The notes under the pieces: generated by a model | Databases searched by the model: none | What the model was told of the DNA's origin: nothing | What the model saw: only the letters and a program-made list of their open reading frames with translations | Assembly: GCA_038087015.1 (NCBI GenBank) | Contig: JASBNA010000006.1 | Span: forward strand, 1 to 64,000 | Length of the DNA: 64,000 nucleotides | Source of the DNA: Cerrena zonata | Lineage: Eukaryota; Basidiomycota; Agaricomycetes; Polyporales; Cerrenaceae | Reading direction: 5' to 3' | Position numbers and translations under genes: made by a program | Shown: positions 24,019 through 35,258 of the stretch, piece after piece | How positions within the stretch are numbered: position 1 is the stretch's first letter | Layout of the letters: every line of letters starts with the position of its first letter

Positions 24019-25611
24019 ATGAGCTCCGCTAGTCAACACGAAACCGCGACTATTGCGTACGTTTCGGTTTTCTTTGTAGCCCGAAACCATGTTCTGAGCC
24101 GAATAACGTTGCAGCGTGATGGGAGCCACGGGTTCCGGAAAGACATCAGTATGGGGCGATCAACCTGCTTTTCTTGAAGAAAATACTCACACTCCAGTCT
24201 AGTTTATTAACTTGGCAAGCGGCTCCGACCTCACCGTTGGTTACGGTTTGGAGTCGTGCACGGGGGAAGTTGAAGCCGCCACACCGTTTATTCTGAACAA
24301 CAAAACAGTTACTTTGATCGACACACCGGGGTTCGACGACACGACTAGGTCGGAAGCAGAGATTCTAGGACTCATTAGTCATTTCCTAGCAGCAACGTAA
24401 GCTTTCATGTATCACAGAACGGAAAAGACACGTAGAACTCACTTCCTATTCACAGATATGAGAACGGCCGGAAACTTAATGGTGTCGTGTACCTCCACCG
24501 AATCTCGGACTATCGAATGGGAGGTGTCGCCAGACGTAACTTCCGTCTATTTAGGGAGCTATGCGGAGAAGATGCCCTGAAGAACGTCGTAATTGTCACC
24601 AACATGTGGGGTGATGTGACCCTTCAAGTAGGTGAAGCTCGAGAAGCAGAACTCGCCCGAAGTGATCACTTCTATCGAGCTATTCTTGACAAAGGAGCTC
24701 ATATGTTACGGCACGACAATACACTCGAGTCTGCTCGTGCTATCATCAGCGCAGCTATGGGGTTAGTTCCTGAAGCACTTCTTGTACAACACGAGATGGT
24801 CGACGAGGAGCTGTACGTTTCTGAGACCAGTGCTGGCCAAGAGCTCCAAGCTGATCTCGACAAACAAGCCAAGGTGTATCGCGATAATATCAGTGCAATT
24901 AAACAGGAGATGATCGAAATCCTGGCCAAGAGGGACGCAGCACGAAACCAGGAGTTACAGTCTCTTCGGATAGACCTCATCAGGGCGCGACAGAGTTTAG
25001 AAAGGGTAGAGAAGGAAAGTAGGAAGTTGCAGGATGATCTGACGGAGCATCAAAAGTTGCTCGTGAAGCGAATGCGGGAGGCAGCAGAAGTCATCGAAGA
25101 TAAAGAAACCAGCCTTCGTAAGCTTCAAAAGCAGAACTTCACCCAGCAAGCTCAGATCGAAGAGTTGAAGATGAAAGTCGCAGAAACACAGCAGGATTCG
25201 AATGCGAGTATCCGTGCGGTATTAGATCAATATAGGGAGGAGCTAGAGGTTGCACGTGTTGAAGAAGGTCGTAAAACCCAGGCCATGCTGCAAACAGCAT
25301 CCGAAGCACACGCAGTAGAGATCCAATTACTGCACCAAAAGCTCGCCGAACAAACCAAGGCTAATGAAACCAAGGTACAGACGATCCACAAAGCTCATCA
25401 GGAGGCGTTGAGTCGCCAAGCAGCTCAGTTTCAGAGACGGATAGCCGGGACCAGTCTTCCAGGGTATACCGCAGCACCCACATCTCCAGGTCAACAGCAG
25501 GATACGAGAAAGAGTCGTATACTACACCTCATTGTTGTCGGAGGCCAAGAACGTATTCGTCTATCCCCGGAGGATTGGCAGAGCCTGGGCTATGCGGTTA
25601 ATGCTTTATGA
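24019..25611 (+). CDS. AIG1/septin-like P-loop GTPase with long coiled coil, paralogue 2
   Basis: Exons 24019-24056, 24115-24148, 24203-24396 and 24456-25611 encode 473 residues. Exon 2 (34 nt) and exon 3 (194 nt) have the same lengths as in paralogue 1. Motifs are G1 VMGATGSGKTS, G3 IDTPGFDD, the family block GVVYLHRISDYRMGG, and VTNMWGDV at the G4 position. After residue about 220 it continues as a long coiled coil rich in Glu, Lys and Gln, ending with a short segment HLIVVGGQERIRLSPEDWQS. The tail is about 150 residues longer than in paralogue 1, so the paralogues share the GTPase and differ in the effector end. It shares a divergent promoter region with paralogue 1. Confidence 0.83.
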
Positions 25612-25750
25612 TTGAATAAAGGGATTCAAGGGTCGACGCGTAGTAGAATACATGTACATGTTTCCTGTTCAAAATATTAGGTAAGAGTTACTTGGGATGA
25701 AATTCCACTTGCCTTCCAATCTTTGAGCTATATGACGAACACTATATCCG

Positions 25751-27349
25751 TTATATTTGCCATCCAGATGGCAATGTATTCTTGTGTGTTGAATCAATCC
25801 CGCGTGATAGTGGTATATTACTAGAGGTCCCTGCTTCGTCCCGTTGTGACGAGGAGTTAAGCTCCGTAACTTCGTCGAAGTACCATTTTGGTAAAAATCC
25901 AACCCTGTCTTCGCCGTTAACCACTTCATCAATACCCTCTTTGGTGAGAAGAGTGGCAGTGACTCCTGAACGGGGTGCAAATTTGACTCTCCATACAGGC
26001 TCGTCATCAGTTTCACAAGGAGTGTGAGACGTTACGATAGACATTAAGAAGTCTATGAAGTCTTTCCCCCAGTTAAGACAAACAAGAGGGTTCCAGGCAC
26101 CTTCCTTATCACGGACGAGTCGCGGTAATTCCATAGTCTTGAATGTTTGTACTGTGGATAACTGTCCTTTAGGCGTACGAAATCCAACCACGATTTCCTA
26201 CATCGACAGATCTGAGTAAATTTGGATGGGAATAGGGTATCCATATCTCACTGGAACGCCTAGCAAGAAAGACTGGAAGTAGAACTTGAGCAATTTCCTT
26301 TCAGTTGAGTTAGATAAAATCGCAATGAGAAATATACAGAGGACTCACTTCTCGAAGCGTGCTTCATCTAGTGGTCCACGAATGGTGAGTGACGTTTTCA
26401 GTTCGACGAAGTTGTCTGTCTTGCTAGTGAATTTGCCTGCTCAATTCCATCAAATTTATTCACTGACTCAAACTGACCCAGAACAGCGACTTACCTCGCA
26501 CGCAATCCACCTCACCGCCTATAATGATCCTGGTGTCGCCCAATTTCGTTTTGACTACGCTACACCATTGGACGTTGGTATCCACATCGCCACCCCAGCC
26601 ATTCGGCGTTGTACTATTTTGAGAATCGGAGGTACAATACGATTCGAAGGCGTAGCCGTAGTACATTTGTATTCGTTGGCGTGGTGGGGTATTGTTCCTA
26701 ATAGTTTTGAAACCACAATTCCGATCATGCTTCGGTGAGAAAGATTATGAGGTGAGGCTTACTTTTCGACAAGTCTATCTTCCGACAGATGTTCTTCAAA
26801 GTACAATGTTCCATTACGGAACATCACGTTAAGCTCCCAAGCATCGCGCTCTTCGTAAGGGGCAGTGAATATCCTCACTCACGAACAAAGCATAGACTCT
26901 AAGCATTTACAAGAGAGTTGCGCCTAGTCACGTACTCACTTTGTTATCACGCCCCTCCATGAGATGATTCCAATACTGGAAAGCCAAGCTTTCCCATCAT
27001 GTCCATTGGCGTCCATTCTAGAGCGAGCTTTACTGACTGCGTGAAGAAGATTGTCGATACGCCCTCTCTCATCTGGTCGCCGAATCCAACGGTCGTAACC
27101 ATAGTTCAAGTCTGCTCCCTGTGGTGGTTGAACATAATACCGTAGTGCAGAGTCATTAAATACTAGCTCATGCTTTGGAGTATACGAGAAAGTCAATAAT
27201 GATGATGGTTGTTGGAAAGGCACTGAGGTTTTGATAGGTTCTGAAGGTGACGGGTAAGAGAGTTGTCCAACATCTGTAGGTTCTTCCACTCGAATTTTGG
27301 TGCGTCTAGTATCCGTGTCAGGAGACAGTGAGCGTTTTCTAGAGAGCAT
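25751..27349 (-). CDS. RAI1: RAI1/DXO family decapping nuclease
   Basis: Rai1/DXO proteins remove defective 5' caps from RNA and partner the nuclear exonuclease Rat1. The first exon (27349-26940) has the N-terminal family block ALRYYVQPPQGADLNYGYDR and SWRGVITK; the next gives IFTAPYEERDAWELNVMF. Later exons carry MYYGYAFESYCTS, the catalytic GGEVDCV and the ELKT motif in VELKTSLTIRGPLDEARFEK, then the C-terminal part with EIVVGFRTPKGQLS and GFLPKWYFDEV. Active-site Glu, Asp and the Glu-x-Lys pair are all present. At least five exons were traced. It is convergent with GTPase paralogue 2, with 139 bp between the stops. Confidence 0.9.
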
Positions 27350-27621
27350 GATAATAGCCTAAGTCACAGAGTATTATGAGTGGACTAAAGCAACTTCAAT
27401 AGCGGGAATCCAAATGGGAGGCGTTCAGTATAGGATTACGTAACAATACCCGGACCAGTCACGATATCGCAGTTACAGTCTTTGTCAAAGTTGTACTCGT
27501 TCCATGATATAAACAAGCTCTAGAAGATCAAGTTATACTCAGACTGCTCTGTCCTAATCGCCCCCTGCCATCCCTGCTTTTCTCGAACATAGAGCGACAG
27601 AAACGCCAATATTATCGCATC

Positions 27622-28472
27622 ATGGCATCCTATCTTCGTAATTGGATATCTGCTGTTCCCACTCTAAGTTCCTTAACATCCACGACACCAGCCCCGCCAG
27701 AAATTGTTGAATTTGCTCCAGCTGATGACGATGACGACGACGCTGCTACTGTACGGGGATCTGACGACGAATCCAATGATATTCCCCCAGCCTTTCCGAG
27801 CCTGAATAGTGCCCAACGAGCAGGCAAGGATACATCCTTATCCAGCTCTCCCATTCCTCGGGTTCTAACCGACACAGAGCTCATGCCTCCTCCGCCACTG
27901 CCTGGTCTAGCTGCTCGGAGACCAGGCGTACCATCCGGGCTATCAATTGCATCTTCGTCCCTTCTTGTACCGCCGGGTGCTTCCTCTTTGGCTGTACCCC
28001 CAAGCACGACCAAAGCTCCTAAGAAGGCTTCGAAGAAAGTGGCCTTAGCACCCGGACACGGGCCACTAGACTGGGCAAATCTAAAGAAATCCGGGACAGA
28101 CCTTCGGGTGAGTAGAATGTCGCTCCTTCCCCATGCTCCCCACTAAAAGACGGAATGCACAGGGGGTCGACAGTCTTGCACGAATAACTGCTGCCCAATT
28201 GAAGGAACATAACAAGAAAGACGACGCTTGGTCCGCGTTTAGCGGCAAAGTGTATAACATAACTCATTACCTATCGTATCATCCTGGTGGTGAGAAGGAA
28301 CTCATGCGCGTCGCAGGCAGAGATGGGACTAAATTATTTGGTGAGTTGTGAACTTGCGAGCATCATAATTCCCGATTCCTGACACTGTCCCTCAGCCCTA
28401 ACCCACGGATGGGTTAATATAGACTATATGCTTGATGAATGTCTTGTTGGATTTTTGGTACCGGACTCGTAG
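27622..28472 (+). CDS. Cytochrome b5-like heme-binding domain protein
   Basis: Three exons (27622-28107, 28163-28340, 28396-28472) encode 246 residues. The N-terminal 150 residues are disordered and acidic/proline-rich. The C-terminal 80 residues are a cytochrome b5 fold: ITAAQLKEHNKKDDAWSAF, GKVYNITHYLSYHPGG with the heme-ligand HPGG, and AGRDGTKLF, then THGWVNIDYMLDECLVGFL, where the second His ligand is expected. Position and architecture resemble soluble Irc21/CYB5R4-type single-domain proteins. No membrane anchor is present, so it is likely cytosolic or nuclear. Electron partner unknown. Confidence 0.85.
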
Positions 28473-28856
28473 TAGAGAATATTCTTCCACTCCAGCATTG
28501 GACTATCATTATCCTTGGATTATCAATACCATTTGCGATGTATCCTATTCGCCCACTATTCGCCGATATGTACCGATCAGTATACACAAGAATCTGTAAT
28601 TTGCATTTAGCGCTCAAAACGTAGAAATATTGTTCAGTGCCAGTGTTTGACGTCTGACAGTCATCTGCTACTTATGTATTTGACCGTGAACCATTACTTC
28701 TCGACGTATATGGCTATCACGATATCGTCGCCTTCGAGGCTATTAATGTGATTCTTCGACTTCTCACATTCCCTTCTCCTCAGCTCATCACCAGTTACTA
28801 TACGCAAATCGGCATCGTCTTCCCTCTCAAGTATTTCTGGTATTCGCTTTTAAATC

Positions 28857-31543
28857 ATGACTGAGGTCAGAAACTCCGAAGGGGATGTCGTAATGAAGGG
28901 ACTCGTAGATCAGGTACTTCAAAACTCAAACCAAACATCGCTTGCAGGTGCAGAGAACGGTCCTGAACCGGTGCACGGCCACCAAAATCAGGTATGCTTT
29001 TGACTTCACAAAAATTCCACAGAGACATAATTTTTGAAGAGCAGGGTGAAACAGAGGATGTAGATATGGATATGGAAAGTTCCTCGCCCATACCATGCGA
29101 AGCCCCCCTCCCTACGACCCAAGATGTAAACCCCGGCCGTCAAGGGGAAACTATCTCCTTACTCACAGACGACGAAGGCTTGGACGACCCCCCGATGTCT
29201 GTAGATCCCACTACTAATGGCAGAGTAAATTCCAACTCCCCCAAAGCAACCCCACCTATGCCGTTAGCCAACACAGACTCAGACAAGGGTAATGTCAACA
29301 TCATCGAAGAAGCTAGACGTCTCATGGGCCCTATCATCCTTCAAAACGCTCTCAGGCGTGATCCCACTGCCAATATAGATATCGTGAAACGAAAACTAGA
29401 CGTCTTACTAACAGACGAGCATTGTCAACACTTCGTCCGTCTCGCCAAAGAGGCCCAGGCCCAGATGGCCAACGTAGCATTGACCAAGAAGGACCCTCCT
29501 TCTGCGTCCGCTAATAATAGCCGGGACACGCAGGGGCCGAATGTGGCCAATTCACCGGCAGGTCTTTCGGAATCAGCTATAGCCATTAACTCTCAACTAT
29601 CCATGACTTCAACCATGACTTCCAGTCCTAACGGCCGACCATCATTCACTGCCCCACCCACTCTCTCGAAATCTCTTCCTCTCTCTGTCCCGACAATGCC
29701 TAGGGCGATGATGGCGGCCATGTCTGCCACACCTAGTACTCGTCGTGATGTCAGTACTAGCGTCAAGAACGAAGTTGACGCTCCTACTTCAAAAACCCTG
29801 GATGAAACCAATCCCTCGAATACACCACTTACGATGGAGCCAACTGAAAACGACAACGTAACCTCTGATACTCCCTCGGTCGAAGTCAAGGAAAATACTC
29901 CGGATCCTGTTCAAACCAGCGAACCCTCCGATGAACCTGAGGTAAATGTTGCCACAGAACACGAGCCTCAGGTTCTATCTGCCAACGATACTTCATCAGA
30001 CACAGACGAGGTGTCACCCTCTGTGGCACCCAGTGAGGATGTTGCAGTGTCTACAGAAGCTCAACCCACAGCTTCAGACACCGCTGACCCCACAGGCGAC
30101 GATGTGGCTACATCCGAGGGCGTCCCCCCTGCAGATGAACCCAAAGTCGTACCACCTGTTGAAATCCCCACATCATCCCATGAGGATTCAGCGCCGCCAA
30201 AGGACGCACCGATCGCCGTAGAACAGCAGATTGTCGATATTCCTTCCGAAAGTCAGGAGCAATCCAATGCAGAGGTAGAGTTGAAGAACGACACGGTACC
30301 CTCCACTCATATGGATGCCCCTCCCGAGGAGCCTGAGGGCGAAATGATAGTTGCTACTGTACCTCAATCCCCTGAACGCGAAGGCTCTCCGAGTTCTCCG
30401 ACTCCTCAACACGAACAGGATGAAGACGATTCGCGTGACAAACCCCAACCCGAAGGACTGGAACAGGTCCCAGAATCTAATCCCGAAGAGAGTTTGATTG
30501 ACCCCCCTCGGGAGCTTATATCTTCAATAGAAAACACGGAGTCAGTTCCGATTACTTCAACCGTGCCTGTAGAGGAGCCGAGTTCTACTCCCGTTGAGAG
30601 CCCAATCGAAGAGCAAGTCGAGCAACAACCAGAAACCCCTGGGTCACCAGAGCCACCAGTTGATACTCAATCAGAGGTGGTGCATGAGCCCCATGGTACA
30701 CAGCTCGAGACCGACCCCGTAATCGCCGCTCCTGATCAAGACGAACCTAGCATAACGCAGTTGAACACGGAGCCTGAATCTGAACCACTGACAGATGGCG
30801 TGGCAGCGACAACACCGGAAACTGTGGTTCCATCGGTGTCCCCAATCCCTGGACTATGGCTTGTTATTCCTGGTAACCCCCACTCCGATATTCTCTCTTT
30901 TGACTTTTCTGTCGACGCCAATGCATCTGCTGCCTGTGAACGGTGGGCAGCACGTCACATGAAGTTTGAGTACGTCTCCTATATCTCTAAGATCTTTTAA
31001 TGTCGTTTCTGACCTCCTCTGTAGTGCCTCGGACCATTATGTCAAAGCACGTCTTCTCTGCCTCCCTTTGGAAAAAGTTACAGAGACACCCTACTTGCTG
31101 GACCCTTCAACACCTCTGGACGAAGTGGTTGACGGGCTTGGGAAGATTAACGATGAATGGCCCGAACCTGGGAAGCTAATTATTGAGCTCCATGCTGAAA
31201 CAGGAGAACAACGGATATGGCTCCCAAATGAACTTGTAAGTCCTTCCTCAACCTAATCTCTCTTGCACAAATTCTCACAATGATTACACAGAGCAAGGGA
31301 TGTCTCGATGTATCTCCCTACATTCGACCAGGTTTGAATACTGCACGCTTTGTGCAGCTTTCCGATATGTCCGATCGACTATTTGTTCTCATCGCGTCGT
31401 CTCCATCCCAAGATGAAATCGAGGCACTAGAAAAACTTGCGAAACAGCGTTCCATTTGGAGTAGTTTCGTGGAAAGGACGATGACTCGGACTTTTAAGCA
31501 ATCTGGTATCAAAGTTTCTCATACTACAGTTGCTGTTACTTAA
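28857..31543 (+). CDS. Disordered protein with C-terminal PINIT/ZMIZ-like domain, no SP-RING (paralogue A)
   Basis: Exons 28857-28991, 29045-30969, 31025-31235 and 31292-31543 give 840 residues. Residues up to about 640 are low-complexity Ser/Thr/Pro/Glu/Asp-rich. An alpha-helical segment near residues 125-190 (EEARRLMGPIILQNALRRDP) may be a small folded unit. The C-terminal 200 residues look folded and contain WLPNELSKGCLDVSPYIRPG, NTARFVQLSDMSDRLFVLIA and then SPSQDEIEALEKLAKQRSIW. The NT-x-FVL pattern after an LxxGxNT turn resembles the domain before the SP-RING of PIAS/ZMIZ SUMO ligases. No zinc RING follows; the protein ends. The gene at 35.3-37.6 kb has the same C-terminal layout. Function unknown; a chromatin or SUMO-related role is inference. 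Confidence 0.68.
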
Positions 31544-31757
31544 TTTATTGTACTCTCATCCATGTTGTTTTGTCCTTTCTGTTTCTTGATAGTGTATCAT
31601 GTATATAATCTTGTTATAATGCTAACCACAAATTCTCTTTTTCAAAACGGAGGGAGAGCTTCCATGGGTCTTGGCCCCGAAACCCACCAGAAGTATGGAA
31701 ACCGACCTATTGAACATATTGCTGAAACGTGTTAAATGTCAAGCATATCTGAAGAAC

Positions 31758-31842
31758 GGCTGCGTGGTCTAATGGTTATGACGTCTGCTTCACATCTTGG
31801 ATGGCTCGCTGAAGGTTCCCGGTTCGATCCCGGGCGCGGTCA
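31758..31842 (+). tRNA. tRNA-Val (CAC) with 12-nt intron
   Basis: The cloverleaf is complete: acceptor stem GGCTGCG/CGCGGTC with discriminator A, D-arm GTC/GAC, anticodon stem TCTGC/GCTGA with loop TTCACA + C (anticodon CAC), variable loop AGGTT, and T-arm CCCGG-TTCGATC-CCGGG. Removing TCTTGGATGGCT after position 37 leaves 73 nt. A-box TGGTCTAATGG and B-box GGTTCGATCCC match the pol III consensus, and a T-run follows at 31,844-31,848 as terminator. One U-U mismatch lies in the anticodon stem. Confidence 0.82.
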
Positions 31843-32019
31843 CTTTTTGCTCATAAGGATTAACTGTAAACCACCTAGCAAACATAACCAAGTTCTGAAT
31901 CCAAAGCCGAAAGTTAAAATTTTCTTTGAGACTGTGCCTATATTGAGTCTTAGCAGTTACGAACGGAGATGAGAACAAATGGTGCGAAGGATTGGGCCCT
32001 GTATTACTTATATATATAA

Positions 32020-33282
32020 CTACCACCAAACATGTCCTTTCATGAGTCTCCTCCCCGTCCTCACGACACTTGCGCTGATAATTTCGCCATCTGCGCCAAT
32101 CTTCGCCCCAACGTCCACCAATCCACCAGGATGTTTCATGGTGATGAGGTAGTCACGTCCTATATCAGTGGCATGGATGTCCCTGCGTTGCCTAGACTCT
32201 CGCACGACTTCCCAGGCATTCGTGCCTTCGATACCGGATGCGACACCCAAACATAGGCCCACAGTCATCGGTATTGCTTTATGGGGGACCCCCATAGAAA
32301 GTGCACGTATGACCAGGTCAACACCCGCATCGATTTCATCCTGGGAAGGAGAGCTGAGGACGGCAATCTTTGGCTGGGCTTGAGCATTTGGATCAAGACC
32401 CATAGCGGCCGCGCCACTTTTTCTAATGAGGTCCAACAATGCAAGGACGCGTGAATCATCGATATCAATTGCGGAAAGTTTCTCGAAATCGGGACCTAGG
32501 ATGCTTCGAGAAAGTGTTAGAAGCTCCGCCTGAGTGATGAAGATACTAGGGTTCGTAGCATCCACAAGAGATGCTTTAATGGTGCACAGTTTCGTACCAT
32601 CGTAGTCGAAGGTCAGACTGGAAATGGGTAATGAATCAGGGAGAAGTTTTCCTGTTCTCGCTCCGCCGGGATGCACGAAGTCTAAAACAATCTTTGAAGC
32701 TTGCCCTGGTACACCCGCAATGGTAGCTTGAGGAGCATCGAGGACTGGTGTTACGATGTCGTTAGAGGGCTCAACAGGGAAAGTTGTTTCGATAATCTTG
32801 TCAGTGTTAGTATTGTACGAACGAACTGTCGCGGTGGTATTATCGGCACCACTATTAAGACGGGGACTACATAGATCGTTGTCCAATGCGAAGACACCAA
32901 TCATACTGGAGAGGTTTCCACAGTTACCGGAGTAGTCGACCTCACTGTCCCGGATGCCAATTTGGACGAACGTGTATGTGACATCGACATCCTGAGCAGC
33001 TTTCTGCTCCTCAGAAGGATGGCCTACGACACATATTTTCGAGAGACTGGAAACCCCTCCACCCATACCATTCAGTTGACGTCCGTATTCAGCGTCGGGT
33101 GAGCCCATGATTCCACGAAATATAGGACCCCATTCACTACGATCTTGGGGAAGGTCGGCTTCCTTCAGAAAGATACCTTTCGAGGTACCTCCTCGTAAGA
33201 ACCACGCAGGTAGTGGATTCTGAATTGAACGAGTCGAAGACAGTCTGGCATGTGAATACGTGAGGGCTTTCCTGGCTAGCAT
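32020..33282 (-). CDS. PrpF-like isomerase family protein, probably mitochondrial
   Basis: PrpF/DUF453 proteins are diaminopimelate-epimerase-fold isomerases; bacterial PrpF converts 2-methylaconitate isomers in the methylcitrate cycle. The start at 33282 (MLARKALTYSHARLSSTRS) gives a typical Arg/Ser mitochondrial presequence and 420 residues. The next upstream ATG (33390) would add 36 residues that do not look like family sequence. Motifs are PAWFLRGGTSKGIFL near the N-terminus, DYSGNCGNLSSMIG with the conserved Cys, and GGLVDVGAKIGADG near the end. It is a single exon. It is divergent from the enoyl-CoA hydratase gene, with 339 bp between starts. A role in propionyl-CoA breakdown would fit the pair, but the substrate is not shown by sequence. 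Confidence 0.82.
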   Translation of the reverse strand: MLARKALTYSHARLSSTRSIQNPLPAWFLRGGTSKGIFLKEADLPQDRSEWGPIFRGIMGSPDAEYGRQLNGMGGGVSSLSKICVVGHPSEEQKAAQDVDVTYTFVQIGIRDSEVDYSGNCGNLSSMIGVFALDNDLCSPRLNSGADNTTATVRSYNTNTDKIIETTFPVEPSNDIVTPVLDAPQATIAGVPGQASKIVLDFVHPGGARTGKLLPDSLPISSLTFDYDGTKLCTIKASLVDATNPSIFITQAELLTLSRSILGPDFEKLSAIDIDDSRVLALLDLIRKSGAAAMGLDPNAQAQPKIAVLSSPSQDEIDAGVDLVIRALSMGVPHKAIPMTVGLCLGVASGIEGTNAWEVVRESRQRRDIHATDIGRDYLITMKHPGGLVDVGAKIGADGEIISASVVRTGRRLMKGHVWW

Positions 33283-33621
33283 ACCTAAGCAAATATTAGC
33301 ATGCAAACAACACAACTTTGGGGTTAATCCGATACTAACGGGTGGTTGTTTCAATGGTGCTGGCTGGTGGCCGACGGGCAACCTCAACATTGTGTCTCAA
33401 AATATCACACACCTGATCATGGGGAAGTTTGTGCCATACCTGAAACGGAAGGTATGTAAGTCTACAACTTTCCAAGACGGGTCAAACACCGCCTCCCCCG
33501 GCTTTCTCAGAGCGTATCCGTGATTTCTCGCTACTCACGTCACAGGCTTCAATTCATACAAGCTTCCCACTTGGTATAAGTATAGTTCTTAGTACGACCG
33601 ATATCTACATACTCGCCTATC

Positions 33622-34868
33622 ATGTCACTTCCTGCATACGAATCATTGACGTTGAAAGCCACTAGAGTTGAGCTGAAAGACGGCGTTGTGGTCGTAACCT
33701 TGACGCGCTCTAAAGAGTAAGCTTAAATTGGCACCCGGAGGCAGAGTACTGACTCCTTACACCAGACGCAACACTTTCACTAAAGATCTTGTAAATGAAA
33801 TTGTGCTTTTGTTCGACTTGTTCGACAAGGACGACCGAGTCCGCGTCGTCGTTCTAACAGCTGAGCCAAACGCACCGGCCTATTGTGCAGGGGTGCGTAT
33901 TTGACACCCTAGGGGTTTCTTGAACATACCTTCTATAACTACTACTTGTATATAGGCTGACATCTCTGGTGGCTGGGATGGTCTATGGAACCCAGAAAGC
34001 GAGAAGGAAGGGGAACATGGTACGTTGTTCAATGCCGTTAACTAAATATAGTTCCAGACTTGACACAAACTTGACTGGCTATAAACCAGCTCACCGTGAT
34101 TCTGGTGGTGTCGTCACATTGGCTATTTTCCGATGCCGCAAAATTACGATTGCAGCAGTGAATGGACATGCTGTAGGGTAGTATCTCTAGCTCTCCTGTT
34201 TGCGACACTCAATGAACGGAAAATCGTAGGCTGGAGTAGGCGTCACCGGATTGCAACTCCCATTTGACTTCCGATTTGCCTTGGTCCGGAGCGAAATTCG
34301 CTCTTCCATTTGTTAGAGAGGGAATAGCTCCAGAAGGTAACCTCTGTCGTTCTTTGCTCATTATGTCGCACTAAACTCTCCTCAAGCCGTTTCCTCATAT
34401 TTACTGCCCAAGCTTCTGGGTACCTCTCGTGCCTTGTCATTGTTCCTCTCAGGAGCAACCATCACTGTGGACTCCCCCTTACTCCAGGGATTATACCACA
34501 CCCTCCTCCCAACAAAGGAGGAAGTATTCCCGGCTGCTTACGCATTTGCACAGGAACTCGCTCAGAATACATCTCAGACTGCCATCGCTGTCACCAAGGC
34601 CTTAGTCTGGCACGCAGCAGATACTATTGAGGAACAACACATCCTTGATTCTAGAGCTATACGAAGTCTTGGGGCGGCAGCGGATGGCGCGGAAGGTACT
34701 AGAGCATTCAAAGAGAAGAGGGCAATCAAGTTCCCTGACACGCTTTCGAAGAACCTGCCATCGTGGGTTCCATGGGTGTGTATTAATAGCTATTACCTGG
34801 AGTTAAAACGCTGATAAGAAATATAGTGGCACGAGCTCGATATCAAGCATCGTAAAGCAAAATTATGA
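33622..34868 (+). CDS. Peroxisomal enoyl-CoA hydratase/isomerase family protein, with one frameshift
   Basis: Crotonase-fold family. At least seven exons were traced from MSLPAYESLTLKATRVEL at 33622. Motifs are FTKDLVNEIVLLFDLF, then APAYCAGADISGGW for the first oxyanion-hole segment, AAVNGHAAGVGVTG for the second, and REGIAPEASSSYLLPKLLG with the catalytic-region Glu. The last exon (34827-34868) encodes WHELDIKHRKAKL: the C-terminal AKL is a peroxisomal PTS1 variant. Reading requires one base fewer in GCCTTGG at 34,279-34,285: the protein changes frame between LPFDFRFA and WSGAKFALPF. No intron signals explain the shift, so it is an assembly error or a real disruption. It is divergent from the PrpF-like gene. 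Confidence 0.8.
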
Positions 34869-35258
34869 TCATCGTCCTGCTTACTAGCTTGGCAGAAATT
34901 GTATCCCTCCACATTTGCAACGAAGAAGCGTATGAAGTCGATTTCTTGTCACGTCGTGTCTTGGTATGGTGAATTAATGGTGCAAACGCGCAACATAACG
35001 CCAGAAACGGTGTAAAGTGTGTCAGTATGGTACCATCTTGGCAGACTATGACTACTGACAACGATTTGGGACATACGATACATGTAGCTATAGCTGAGTA
35101 AGAGAAATGCATATGAATTATGGTAAGACAGATCGTGAACGTCCAAATGTAAGGCCGTATCGTAAAAACTGATATACAAAACAAAGCAACGATAGCAAGA
35201 TCGACAAAAATAAACCAGAGAAACCAAGAAACTAAATGTACATGAGCGCCATAGGAAG

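Noticed and set aside
29593..30448. Antisense frames inside paralogue A
   Set aside because: Same reason: the sense strand is a clean coding exon with correct splice joins, and the antisense frames are shadows.
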